A stretch of 64,000 nucleotides of DNA, from the IMG/VR virus record IMGVR_UViG_3300008050_000036, positions 1 to 64,000 of that record; one strand, written 5' to 3'. The stretch comes from a virus. Under the pieces are notes generated by a model. The model was not told where the DNA came from, ran no database searches, and saw only the letters and a program-made list of their open reading frames with translations. This document shows, piece after piece, positions 44,204-52,776 of this stretch. The number at the start of each line of letters is the position of its first letter. Within the stretch, counting starts at the first letter, position 1. Made by a program: the position numbers and the translations under genes.

Positions 44204-46010
44204 TGCCTAAACGATTATCTATGTCCTTAATTTTTCTATCCACATTAGATATTCCCGGTGGGTCTAAATCCCTTGCATCACCTTTACTTTGCCCAAACTT
44301 AGTAGAACCACCCCATGCTTTCTTTTTATGGTCCGGCGACCTACCACTACCCTTTCTATGTAATGCGTTTTGGTTCAACCCTATACTACGTAGTGGTGGT
44401 AATTCCGTTCCCATTGTGGTTCGCAATGAACCCGAAATAGGAACAGAACCATGAATAGGGTCAGTGACATTCCTTTTCATAATATCCATCATTGAAGGTG
44501 GCAATACCCATTCGCTTGTTTGAACTGGGGTTGGGCCTCCGCCATGCTGACCTGAAGGCATAGGTGGCCCCTGTCCTCCCTGTTCGGGTGGTGCGGCTGG
44601 TGGGGGTGGTGCTTCTTTGTAATCAAATCTTAAACCAGCCACTTGTTCATCACGGAGGTTAGCCTCATAGCCCGCTTGTTTCATTTGCATCATGTTTCTA
44701 ATTTGCATTTCATCCTTACGCATAAGCAAAATCTCATCTTCTTCTTCATGTGGTGTCAAATCAATAGTCCATTCCGTGATTTGTAATGCTTCAAGTAATA
44801 GAGGGAATAATCTAAAATTATACATATTTTGACTGGCGGCTAAAGTGCGGTTTGTCACTACAATTTGCATACCTTCGTTATTCAAACCACCGCCCGATAC
44901 ATCATTCATAAACACATTAGAAATACCGTAAAACGATGAAATGCGTTGGCGTATGTCGTCTTTGATGGGGATATACTGCAATTCTTCCAGTGTGTCCATC
45001 ATACGGACATATTCAATGCCCCCACGCCCACTTTCTGTTTCAACCCCAATTGTAGGTATGTGTTGAGGGTCACGCTCAAGATGTTCCTGTATGTTTCGTG
45101 CCGTTCTCTCCACCGTTTCAAGATTGGATGATTTGATAACCATTACACCTCTTGGCATTCTGCGCTTTTGATATGCTGCATATACATAATTATCCATAGC
45201 AATTAGAGTATTGACTTGTCGCCATAATGTAGCAACGGGTGAACGGCCATATAATTTAGATGGCGACCATTTACTCAAATGTATTACTTCGCCTTCGGTA
45301 TAGACCTGCCCTTTACCTACACCTGCAAGATTCATATAATGAATAGGCACAACAGGCAAACCTGTTTTTGGGCATTTTTCATCTTTATCACTTGTGCGGA
45401 ATGACCTATCTAATAGACTGGTATATTGTTTTCCTCCCCTTATGCCCCGCTTATCACTAACAATACGCATAAAAATTGGGTCTGCTCTTGTAATTTCTTT
45501 TATTCTGTAAAATTGCGGTTTGCCTGAAGTAGGGTCCACAAAGTATTCTTTGGTGAGAATAATGTAGGCATCATCAACGATATTCAAGTCCATTTCAATT
45601 TCACGCAATACTTCAAGAAAAGATTGACCCATTCGGTTGTCATGCTCAAGCAATACCTTTGCATATTCTAATTGTCCTTTGTCTGCGGGGCGCACTTCAC
45701 CTTCACATTCAATACAATTATCCACTTCTTTTTGGTATTCTGTTTCGCATTCCCTACACTTTACCACAAAATTAGATTTCCAATCCCACCCTTTACGGAA
45801 TGTTTCGGTAGCCAAATGGTTAAGAATAGAGCGTAATACTAAGCATTCATAAGCCGCAGCGTATAGTGCAGGTATTGTAATTCCCTGTAATAATGCCGGT
45901 TCTTGCACACCACTGGTGAACAAAGGCATTTCAGGGGTTGGTGTGCTATGGCGTTCCATATCCACCCCAAGAGCAGAAAAGAGCCGTTCAATTCGCTTTT
46001 TATCAACCAT
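44196..46010 (-). CDS. Portal protein with zinc-ribbon insertion
   Basis: Forms the dodecameric DNA gate. A 604-residue protein with the usual portal order: YAAAYECLVLRSILNHLATE, GQSFLEVLREIEMDLNIVDD, the connecting region VIHLSKWSPSKLYGRSPVAT, the helix PVATLWRQVNTLIAMDNYV, and the C-terminal crown helix EMQIRNMMQMKQAG. It is unusual in having a zinc ribbon, C85-xx-C88 and C99-xx-C102, inserted in the N-terminal third where most portals have none. The tail is P/G-rich. ATG 46010 overlaps the upstream stop. Assignment is secure from gene order and these helices. Confidence 0.85.
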   Translation of the reverse strand: MVDKKRIERLFSALGVDMERHSTPTPEMPLFTSGVQEPALLQGITIPALYAAAYECLVLRSILNHLATETFRKGWDWKSNFVVKCRECETEYQKEVDNCIECEGEVRPADKGQLEYAKVLLEHDNRMGQSFLEVLREIEMDLNIVDDAYIILTKEYFVDPTSGKPQFYRIKEITRADPIFMRIVSDKRGIRGGKQYTSLLDRSFRTSDKDEKCPKTGLPVVPIHYMNLAGVGKGQVYTEGEVIHLSKWSPSKLYGRSPVATLWRQVNTLIAMDNYVYAAYQKRRMPRGVMVIKSSNLETVERTARNIQEHLERDPQHIPTIGVETESGRGGIEYVRMMDTLEELQYIPIKDDIRQRISSFYGISNVFMNDVSGGGLNNEGMQIVVTNRTLAASQNMYNFRLFPLLLEALQITEWTIDLTPHEEEDEILLMRKDEMQIRNMMQMKQAGYEANLRDEQVAGLRFDYKEAPPPPAAPPEQGGQGPPMPSGQHGGGPTPVQTSEWVLPPSMMDIMKRNVTDPIHGSVPISGSLRTTMGTELPPLRSIGLNQNALHRKGSGRSPDHKKKAWGGSTKFGQSKGDARDLDPPGISNVDRKIKDIDNRLGID

Positions 46011-47277
46011 TGATTATATCCTCCAACCAAGAATCTAAAGTATCAATAGGCACATTCCATGCTTTGAGTAATGTGGTTTGGTGTTGTAAGTCGGCATGTT
46101 GAAATGCTAATATGCGACCCGCATTTTCATTTCCTTCAAGAGAAGCAAGAATTAAATGGGCTTCGGTTTTCTTTTTATTCAAAAATGGCAAAGCGAGATT
46201 TGCTGCCTTTATCACGGCTTGGTCGCCCTCAATCACAAATTGCTTGCCCTCCCACATAATACCCTCTACACCCAATTCCCTTTTTAGCACAACGGTATAA
46301 TCTTCTGCTCGCTTTGAATTAAAAGGTAAAAATAAACGAGGTGAACCAGTGGGTGACATTTCCACCCTACCTTCAACCTCCCATAAATTACCAATAAAGG
46401 AGTCATATTCTTTTAAGAAAAGTGGGGGTTTATTTGTGCCATAATATAATGTCCTGTCGTCATTTTTAGTGCCTTTACCTACTACTTTAAGGTCATATAA
46501 ATAGCCATAGGCTTTTATCAATGAAGCAACTTCTTGTGTAGTGCCTTTTACCCCATATGAACTAATGGTTTGGGCATTCATGTGACCGTTTTTTGTTAAA
46601 ACCTCATTACATGCCTTAAGGATGGTTCGCTCTCGCCTACTTATCCTATTTTCAGCATTAAGGCGCATATCCCATGTTTTCCAAATCTCATCCACTTCTT
46701 CATCAGTATTGGCTTTCTTTAGAGCCACTATGGTTTGGCGTAATGGTAATTCTAAACGGTCAGGGTATTTAGCCAATAAATTATAATCGTTATCTTGAAG
46801 GCGTAAAGTAATTTCATCATTATCATACCACCATTCATATTGCTTCAAAATAGCCCGTTGTTCAGCACGTAATAATGCTAATACACTTGGTATAATCTCA
46901 TGTTCACCACCTTTTTCTAATAATTCTACTAATTTTTCACCCCTTATACCGAAAGTGTCTTTGAAGTATGTTTTTGATAATTGGGGCGGAATAGGGGGTG
47001 CATCGGCAATAACACCGGGTTGAGTGGGTGTGCTTTGTTGTGCATTACCTTGTAATCCAGTTATGTCAGAACCTTTAGTGGCTTGAGATGGTAAAGGAGT
47101 ATTGTCTTGACCCTGCGACTCTTGTTGGTTGTTCATATCTTCCATAGCCTGTGTCAATTCTTTTTCTTTTTGTTGAACCTTCAATGAAGCGGGGTCAGTT
47201 CCTCCGCCCGTTGGTAATAACTTCACCAAAGAATCATTTATTGTTTTTATGTCCGGATTCCATTTTATTTGTTTCAT
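46003..47277 (-). CDS. Protein with LAGLIDADG-like C-terminal domain, unknown role
   Basis: A 424-residue gene between terminase and portal. The N-terminal 100 residues are Q/P/T-rich. Then a helical region and a winged-helix-like part (RRERTILKACNEVLTKNGHM, SSYGVKGTTQEVASLIKAYG). The C-terminal 100 residues read like a LAGLIDADG nuclease domain: SFIGNLWEVEGRV for the signature helix, and LPFLNKKKTEAHLIL for the lPyLxxKxxqAxL motif. A single glutamate pair in LWEVEG could supply the metal site. There is no intron or split gene, so it is not an obvious homing nuclease. Start ATG 47277 (ATGA overlap with the terminase) is preferred. The resemblance is motif-level and unconfirmed. Confidence 0.5.
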   Translation of the reverse strand: MKQIKWNPDIKTINDSLVKLLPTGGGTDPASLKVQQKEKELTQAMEDMNNQQESQGQDNTPLPSQATKGSDITGLQGNAQQSTPTQPGVIADAPPIPPQLSKTYFKDTFGIRGEKLVELLEKGGEHEIIPSVLALLRAEQRAILKQYEWWYDNDEITLRLQDNDYNLLAKYPDRLELPLRQTIVALKKANTDEEVDEIWKTWDMRLNAENRISRRERTILKACNEVLTKNGHMNAQTISSYGVKGTTQEVASLIKAYGYLYDLKVVGKGTKNDDRTLYYGTNKPPLFLKEYDSFIGNLWEVEGRVEMSPTGSPRLFLPFNSKRAEDYTVVLKRELGVEGIMWEGKQFVIEGDQAVIKAANLALPFLNKKKTEAHLILASLEGNENAGRILAFQHADLQHQTTLLKAWNVPIDTLDSWLEDIING

Positions 47278-48704
47278 TCCGAACCACCCCACCCTAATCT
47301 TTTAGTCCATGCTTCGGCATCCAACATAACTATATTATCTCTATACTCTTTTGTTGCTTGAACTGCTAATGCTAATGCAATTACTGTGTCATCGTGCTTG
47401 CCGAGCGACTCCATCTTACCGTTTGGCAACAATGTGAACATTGACAACTCATTTAAGAGGTTATCCATGTGTCGGCGTGTTGCGCCTTCATCTTTGTATG
47501 GTAATGCCAAATGCCGTTGTTCGAAATGTAATTGTAAAGTGTGCATTACTGCTTCTTTACGCATACGGCTCATAGTGAATGGTTTTATGGGTAAATCACT
47601 TATTTCTTTTAATACTTGATGAAATGCTTGAGCGAAGTTATTTGTTTCTAATTCAATAATAACTGGGTTATAGCGGGCATTCAATTCAATAACTTTGTCA
47701 ATTTGAGAACTAAAGTCCATCCCCTTTTCGTGGTGCATCCATACCACCCGTTTATGGCGGTTAGCATCCATAGCAATAACAACCATACAAGTGTAATCGG
47801 CTTTTCTATCAGGGCTAATCGCAGGGTCCCACCCAATATAATAATTAACTTGTTCATCATCATCACCATCCATAAGAGCGTTGAACTCCAAAGCCCTGCT
47901 GGTATCTTTACAAGACTCTAACATATCTTCAGGGAATAAACTCGATTCACTGGCTATCGGCTTACATAAGTATTCTCTTGTGAAAGCAATAGAAGTCATT
48001 TCGCCCCTACGAGTCTGCAAGGCTTCTAAAGACCAGCGTTCAGGCCAAAGTGGATTGCCACTTTTTTCATCAATGGCGGGATATTCCCCCACCCAATAAC
48101 CTTTCAAACTCCTTAATTCTTGGTAAAGGTCAGTATATGAAAAAGGTGTTCCTACAATACATAATTGTGCGGTGTGGTGAAGCACTGGTAAAAGGGCAGT
48201 ATAGAACCAAGTAGCAATATGGGCTAATTGTGTAGCGGCTTCGCTTGAAAGTATATCGTCAAGCACTACAATGTCGGGGTGCGCCCCACGAACCGCTTTA
48301 CCCACAGACATAGCATGAATACTGGATTTATTAGTGAACTTGAACTTCTGTTTATTCCAACCTCTTTTTGGTTTAAGGTGCGCTAAAGCAGGAATAGACA
48401 TTATCATTTCATCCATTTTAGCCATGTGTTCAATAGACTGGTGCTGACTGTGTGAAAAGAAAAGCACTTCTGTTCCGGGGTTATAGGCTAATTTCCATAA
48501 CAAATAACATCTAAAAAAAACGGATTTGCCGTGGTCGCGGCTCGCTATAACGCATACTTTGGTATTGTTTTCTGCCGCATCAAACCATTCTTTATGAAAA
48601 GAAGCCAACTGAAAGGCACAAATATCTTCAAAAAAGTATTGAAAATCACGCCGCCCCATATCCCAATCTACTTTATTGGTGAGGTCTAAAACAGCATCCG
48701 ACAT
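47274..48704 (-). CDS. Terminase large subunit
   Basis: Powers DNA packaging and cuts the concatemer. A 476-residue protein. ATPase motifs: Walker A ASRDHGKS (residues 54-61), Walker B DIVVLDDI (about 144-151). The RNase H-like nuclease has GWDPAIS with D293, then VIIELETNN (E351) and KHDDTVIALAL (D438), the three acidic clusters. The order ATPase then nuclease and the length are typical for TerL. It lies head-first to the portal in transcription order. Good ribosome-binding context before ATG 48704. Confident. Confidence 0.92.
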   Translation of the reverse strand: MSDAVLDLTNKVDWDMGRRDFQYFFEDICAFQLASFHKEWFDAAENNTKVCVIASRDHGKSVFFRCYLLWKLAYNPGTEVLFFSHSQHQSIEHMAKMDEMIMSIPALAHLKPKRGWNKQKFKFTNKSSIHAMSVGKAVRGAHPDIVVLDDILSSEAATQLAHIATWFYTALLPVLHHTAQLCIVGTPFSYTDLYQELRSLKGYWVGEYPAIDEKSGNPLWPERWSLEALQTRRGEMTSIAFTREYLCKPIASESSLFPEDMLESCKDTSRALEFNALMDGDDDEQVNYYIGWDPAISPDRKADYTCMVVIAMDANRHKRVVWMHHEKGMDFSSQIDKVIELNARYNPVIIELETNNFAQAFHQVLKEISDLPIKPFTMSRMRKEAVMHTLQLHFEQRHLALPYKDEGATRRHMDNLLNELSMFTLLPNGKMESLGKHDDTVIALALAVQATKEYRDNIVMLDAEAWTKRLGWGGSE

Positions 48705-48710
48705 AAAACA

Positions 48711-50003
48711 TCAACTCTCTTGCCATCCTTGAGGCAAGAGGCTATAATTAACATTGGGTTCTTCTTCTTGTGTCTTACCCATAAATTGTTTTAGCATACC
48801 TTGAGGTAATAATGATGTGTCGGCTGAGGCTAATTTATCTTGAAACTCAGGGCTAAAATTGCCTCTTGATTCTTCGTCAAACATATGAGAAGGTCGGGCA
48901 TTCATAAACTCCTTTGGTAAATCATCATCATTTTTACTAATTTTGAAGTTATCGTGTATAGCGAATGCGTTTGGATTATCAAATGGATTTGCGAATGGGT
49001 TTTGTGCTACGGACCAACTTTGAGCAAAGGCACTTTTATCCACTTCTGTTTCTTTAACACCCTCCACCCTACCATTCGGCTTTAGATGCGCTACTCGCTT
49101 TGCTTCTTTCCTTTTTCCTCGCCTTTCTTCAGCAGCATTTTTTTCTTCATCAGGAGTTATTGTTTGTTGAATGGGGCATTCTTCCTCTTTTTTTGTTTCT
49201 GATGGTGTTGCTGCTGGTGGTGGTGTTGCTGCCGGTGGTGTTTCTGTTGGTGTTGCCGGTGGTGCTGCTGCTGGTGGTGTTTCTGTTGGTGTTGCCGGTG
49301 GTGCTGGTTCTTGAGGGGGTTTCAGCCTATTCATAACTTTTCTCGCGTCACTTGCATGAAGTGTGGTTTCTATGTTATTATCTTTAGGAGGGTTCAGCCT
49401 ATTCATAACTTTTCTCGCCTCATTTGTGGTTTCTATGTTATTATTTTTTATTTTTGTTTTACGGTCAGGTGGTCGTTGAACGGGTCGTTGGAGAGCGGGG
49501 CTACCGGTGGATGCCTCAACTGTTGGTGTTTCTGCTGCTCCGCGCCGCAGGGCTAATAAACGCTGTAAAGCCGCATGTCGTGTGTCGTCTGATACATTTC
49601 GCCCTCTACCACCCCCAAAACGCCCAGTAATGGCGTTTTTCACTTTTCCGGCTATTCTCCTTAAGGTGTGTGGTGAGCCTTGACCTTCAGTAGTATTCCC
49701 AACCGCCGCCCCAAATCTTCCTAATAATGATGGGCCACGTGGGGTTTGTGGTATTGGTTTATTTTGGTGTAGTGCATTGAAGCGGGGCCACCGGCCACCT
49801 TCCTCTTTGTTTTCAAGATATTGTTGTAAATGAGGGTAGCGAGGGGTGGGTGGGGCTTTAGACAAAGGAACATTTGCTTGTTCTTTTTGTAAATTATCCC
49901 ACACATAATTGAAAATAATATCAGAAGATGGTTCTTTACGCAATTGTGTTTTGCCCACCATTTCACTACGGGCTTTCAATAGCAAGTCGTCATATTTATC
50001 CAT
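48711..50003 (-). CDS. Low-complexity virion-module protein with SWSV motif
   Basis: A 430-residue protein upstream of the terminase. The N-terminal 45 residues are helical and charged, then come Pro/Ala/Thr-rich repeats: two NNIETT...ARKVMNRL-type units and repeated ATPTETPPAA. Towards the C-terminus is the variant of the shared motif, SAFAQSWSVAQNPF, followed by ANPFDNP and a final conserved-looking tail (NYSLLPQGW). No domain recognised. Start ATG 50003 follows GGTGTTAATT. The nucleotide repeats behind the Pro/Ala tract are described separately. A virion or packaging-related, largely disordered role is inferred. Confidence 0.55.
   Translation of the reverse strand: MDKYDDLLLKARSEMVGKTQLRKEPSSDIIFNYVWDNLQKEQANVPLSKAPPTPRYPHLQQYLENKEEGGRWPRFNALHQNKPIPQTPRGPSLLGRFGAAVGNTTEGQGSPHTLRRIAGKVKNAITGRFGGGRGRNVSDDTRHAALQRLLALRRGAAETPTVEASTGSPALQRPVQRPPDRKTKIKNNNIETTNEARKVMNRLNPPKDNNIETTLHASDARKVMNRLKPPQEPAPPATPTETPPAAAPPATPTETPPAATPPPAATPSETKKEEECPIQQTITPDEEKNAAEERRGKRKEAKRVAHLKPNGRVEGVKETEVDKSAFAQSWSVAQNPFANPFDNPNAFAIHDNFKISKNDDDLPKEFMNARPSHMFDEESRGNFSPEFQDKLASADTSLLPQGMLKQFMGKTQEEEPNVNYSLLPQGWQES
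49234..49312. repeat. 39-bp tandem repeat encoding Pro/Ala/Thr-rich linker
   Basis: Two near-identical copies of GGTGGTGTTTCTGTTGGTGT-type sequence start at 49234 and 49273, period 39 bp (13 codons), followed by a degenerate continuation. On the coding minus strand they encode PPATPTETPPAA units in the 48711-50003 protein. The period is a multiple of three, so copy number can vary without frameshift. Typical of slippage or unequal recombination in disordered linkers. Confidence 0.6.
49321..49440. repeat. 72-bp direct repeat in the same gene
   Basis: TTCAGCCTATTCATAACTTT starts at 49321 and again at 49393, 72 bp apart (24 codons). The flanking GTGGTTTCTATGTTATTA also recurs, so about 60 bp of each unit is conserved. 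On the minus strand each codes for NNIETT...ARKVMNRL plus PP. The second copy has diverged slightly, so it is an older duplication. Confidence 0.6.
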
Positions 50004-50014
50004 AATTAACACCT

Positions 50015-50959
50015 TTAATTGGTTTCCTCATTAAGTGTCTTTCTAATTAAAATGTGTTCCATACCTTTGTGAATACGGTCATGTGAGTCCATCATATCAT
50101 CTTCACTTCTTGTAATCCTACCAGTAGTAGCCATTTCATTTATTTGATTTCTCCCCTTTCTTCGTTGATTCCATGCCCATGCGTTGCTCAATCCAATTGT
50201 GCCAAGCAGCCCAAGAAGCCCTCCGCCACCTTGTTGTGATTGTTTATGCGCTTGCGCTAATTGAAGTTGTTGTGCTTGTTGTTGTGCTGCCCCTTGTGGT
50301 GTTGCCCCTGCTTGTTGTGGTGTTGCCCCTGCTTGTTGTGGTGCTGCCCCTGCTTGTTGTTGTGCTGCTGGTGGTAAAGGTTGCCCTCCACCGGGGGCAG
50401 GGTTCATGGTATTCAATAGGTTTTGGTTGCCCTCCTGAATGCGGTTTTTTTGAGCAAGACCCTGAACTGCTGTATTGCCTTGTCGCCCACCCCATAATTC
50501 TGCGCCAATTTGGTTTGCACCCTTGCCCTGTGTGTTGATTCCCTGTTGTTGAGCATATGCTATTTGTGCATCGGGGGTTAATTGTCTAAAACTCTCAGCA
50601 TCTATTGAATCTTTAGTGGTTCGGCCATAATTATTTGGCCCTGCTGGCCCTGCTGGTGGTGCTGGTGGTGCTGGTGGCGGTGGTGGCGGTGGTGATGGTG
50701 GTGGACCCGCCAACGGCGGTGATGGTGGTGGACCCGCCAACGGCGGTGATGGTGGTGGACCCGCCAACGGCGGTGATGGTGGTGGTGGACCCGCCGAATT
50801 AGGATTTAAGGTGTCTGGTGAGCCAGTCGCAGCAGCAGAACCCTTTATTGGTTTTAGCCCTAAAGCACCGTGTATGATATTATTTTTTTGAATCCGCATT
50901 TGTCTTGCTCTCGCAAGTGCTATTCTATCAATTCCGAACTCACGGCGTTTATCAATCAT
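50015..50959 (-). CDS. Pro/Gln-rich low-complexity virion-module protein
   Basis: A 314-residue protein. A short basic N-terminal helix (DKRREFGIDRIALARARQMR) precedes a long proline tract with three PPSPPLAGP repeats, a middle region with SFRQLTPDAQIAYAQQQGIN, and a Gln/Ala tract with three QQAGATP units. The C-terminal part contains a possible hydrophobic segment (LLGLLGTIGLSNAWAWN) and a charged end. It resembles disordered linker proteins. Overlaps the previous gene by four bases (ATGA). Function unknown. Confidence 0.5.
   Translation of the reverse strand: MIDKRREFGIDRIALARARQMRIQKNNIIHGALGLKPIKGSAAATGSPDTLNPNSAGPPPPSPPLAGPPPSPPLAGPPPSPPLAGPPPSPPPPPPPAPPAPPAGPAGPNNYGRTTKDSIDAESFRQLTPDAQIAYAQQQGINTQGKGANQIGAELWGGRQGNTAVQGLAQKNRIQEGNQNLLNTMNPAPGGGQPLPPAAQQQAGAAPQQAGATPQQAGATPQGAAQQQAQQLQLAQAHKQSQQGGGGLLGLLGTIGLSNAWAWNQRRKGRNQINEMATTGRITRSEDDMMDSHDRIHKGMEHILIRKTLNEETN
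50300..50362. repeat. 21-bp tandem repeat (Gln/Ala/Gly/Pro-coding)
   Basis: Three copies of TGTTGCCCCTGCTTGTTGTG-type sequence at 50300, 50321 and 50342 with period 21 bp; the third has one change (TGCTGCCCC). On the minus strand it encodes the seven-residue unit PQQAGAT in the 50015-50959 protein. In-frame period, so it can expand or contract without breaking the gene. Confidence 0.65.
50703..50795. repeat. 27-bp minisatellite encoding PPSPPLAGP
   Basis: Copies of a 27-bp unit beginning GGACCCGCCAACGGCGGTGA start at 50703, 50730 and 50757 and are identical, with a partial fourth copy at 50787 shifted by one extra GGT. On the minus strand it gives a nine-residue proline-rich unit in the 50015-50959 protein. 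Identical copies indicate recent amplification. Confidence 0.7.
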
Positions 50960-52776
50960 CTAAAACTCACCTTTACCAATTCCACATATTCTACTGGTAT
51001 ATCCATTGACTTAGCCATTTCTCGCCAATCGCCTTTACTATTTAATATGGCTACAACATCAGAAGAAGGGCGGTGTATTTTACCTGCCATGAAAGTAATA
51101 TCGCTTGCGTTGTCATATTGCATATTGGTATTGGGCAACATTTTAACTATCTTTTCATTTTGCATAGCCATATCATATTGAACATTCTCTAAAGCCATTT
51201 CAATTTCTTCTTTTGTAAAGAAGTTATACAGGTGTCCTACCCCTGTTCCTACCTTTTCTGCGAGTCTTTCAGCCATGCCTCTCCATCCTTCAGAATAATG
51301 TGGCGCACTACCTGTGCTACCTGACGCAATAGGTTGCACTTGATTAGTATTTAGGTTAAAAGAAGGTTGTTGGGGTATGTTTGGGGGTAAAGGGATATTC
51401 ACCGGTGGTGCTGGTCTTTGTCGTGCTACGGGTGGTGCTGGCCCTTGTCGTGCTACGGGTGGTGCTGATGAAGAAGGGGGTGGTGGTCTATTCGGCACTT
51501 CCCCTTGAGGGGGGTTTGCCATTGAGGGGGGTTGATGTTGCACCTGAGTAGTTTTCGGCGGTGCTACACCACCCTCCCAACCAGCCAAAGAAGCCAAACC
51601 AACTCTTAGTGCTTCAATTTGGTGTAGGTTGTTGCCCCCTGCACCAAATCGCTCTCGCCCTATTCTCATAATTTCTTGGGGCGGGGGCATATCTCTTAAT
51701 CCGTGATGTGCGCCAAATTGACCTGCTAATACACTTTTATAATGAGCAGGATTAGACCACGCTCTCCCTCCCCTCTCATCGGGAACTAACGATACACCAT
51801 AACGGTCATTATCGGTATGTTCATTGAAATATGCTTTCCAACCATCATCTGCTTGGGTGCGTTGTTGTAAGGCGGCTTCTGCGGCATCAGGTTGAGCAGG
51901 TGCAACATTAGCCATTTCATTATTGCGAATGTTATAATGAGAATCAATTGGTGTGTGTTGGTGGGGTAAATGGTTGCGGAGAATATCGTGATTAACCCAT
52001 TTGTCGCGAATTAGGTCAGGGGTAATTTGTTGCCCCGTTAATGATAATTCCCTCATCATAGAAATAATATGTTTGTAGGCTTCGTGGTTAATATATACGC
52101 TATGTGGTTGCGCCCTATGGCTTTCTATGAAATGTTTTGTTCCACCGCTATGCCCTTGTGCTTTTCTTACTTCACTGAGTCCTTCGCTATATGGTCTTGC
52201 CCATGATTCCGCCATCATGTTTTCTTTATCACGATTACCTATGCGGATTTGGGGAACTCCGTAAGCATCCATTTGCCAAGCCTTTTTTTTATCCATTGGC
52301 CCCCAAACACCTTCGGCCCATTTTTTATTTAGGATATAATGGCCCAAATCGCTATCAAAAGCATGAGGTAGGGGCATTGGTATATTTTCATCGGTCTTAC
52401 CTTCACTATGGCGTTTGGCTCTATCTTGTTCCCACTTGGCGTTTTGTAAATCAATTGCTTGGTTGATAGTAGGCGCACCTGCGCTAATGCCCCGTTGTAA
52501 TGCTTGCATGTAGGCTTCTTCTTGCCCTTGTTGTGGCCCTGCGTGAATTATCATAGCATCTTCTCTCGATATTAAACCTTGATAAATAGCCTCCCAAACG
52601 GCATCTGCTTCAACCCCTCTTAGATTACCTCCACCAATATCTCCACTTGGTATAGGGAATTGTTCTAAGCCATTAGGACCAGCATTGGCCGCTAATTGTT
52701 GTAGTAATGTTTCAAAATCAAAATGCCCCATCCCTTTAATGAGGGTGCATCTATCAATGATAGCCCAAGCATTCAT
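50956..52776 (-). CDS. Hypothetical protein of the packaging/head region
   Basis: A 606-residue protein. N-terminal part helical (GHFDFETLLQQLAANAGPN), then long helical stretches with His/Gln-rich loops. A P/S/A-rich segment (RPPPPSSSAPPVARQ with PAPPVARQ repeats) lies near residues 430-460. The C-terminus looks like a compact helical unit (IHRPSSDVVAILNSKGDWRE, MAKSMDIPVEYVELVKV), possibly helix-turn-helix-like. ATG 52776 has GGTGGG upstream; ATG 52731 is an alternative start. It shares the disordered-linker style of its neighbours. No family recognised. Confidence 0.5.
   Translation of the reverse strand: MNAWAIIDRCTLIKGMGHFDFETLLQQLAANAGPNGLEQFPIPSGDIGGGNLRGVEADAVWEAIYQGLISREDAMIIHAGPQQGQEEAYMQALQRGISAGAPTINQAIDLQNAKWEQDRAKRHSEGKTDENIPMPLPHAFDSDLGHYILNKKWAEGVWGPMDKKKAWQMDAYGVPQIRIGNRDKENMMAESWARPYSEGLSEVRKAQGHSGGTKHFIESHRAQPHSVYINHEAYKHIISMMRELSLTGQQITPDLIRDKWVNHDILRNHLPHQHTPIDSHYNIRNNEMANVAPAQPDAAEAALQQRTQADDGWKAYFNEHTDNDRYGVSLVPDERGGRAWSNPAHYKSVLAGQFGAHHGLRDMPPPQEIMRIGRERFGAGGNNLHQIEALRVGLASLAGWEGGVAPPKTTQVQHQPPSMANPPQGEVPNRPPPPSSSAPPVARQGPAPPVARQRPAPPVNIPLPPNIPQQPSFNLNTNQVQPIASGSTGSAPHYSEGWRGMAERLAEKVGTGVGHLYNFFTKEEIEMALENVQYDMAMQNEKIVKMLPNTNMQYDNASDITFMAGKIHRPSSDVVAILNSKGDWREMAKSMDIPVEYVELVKVSFR

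Noticed and set aside
44196-46010. TFRKGWDWK in the portal as a further copy of the W motif
   Set aside because: It lacks the V-[VL]-K end and sits in a region usual for portals; the resemblance is probably chance.
50703-50795. CRISPR-like array
   Set aside because: The repeats are directly adjacent with no unique spacers, and they encode a proline-rich tract in frame, so it is a minisatellite.
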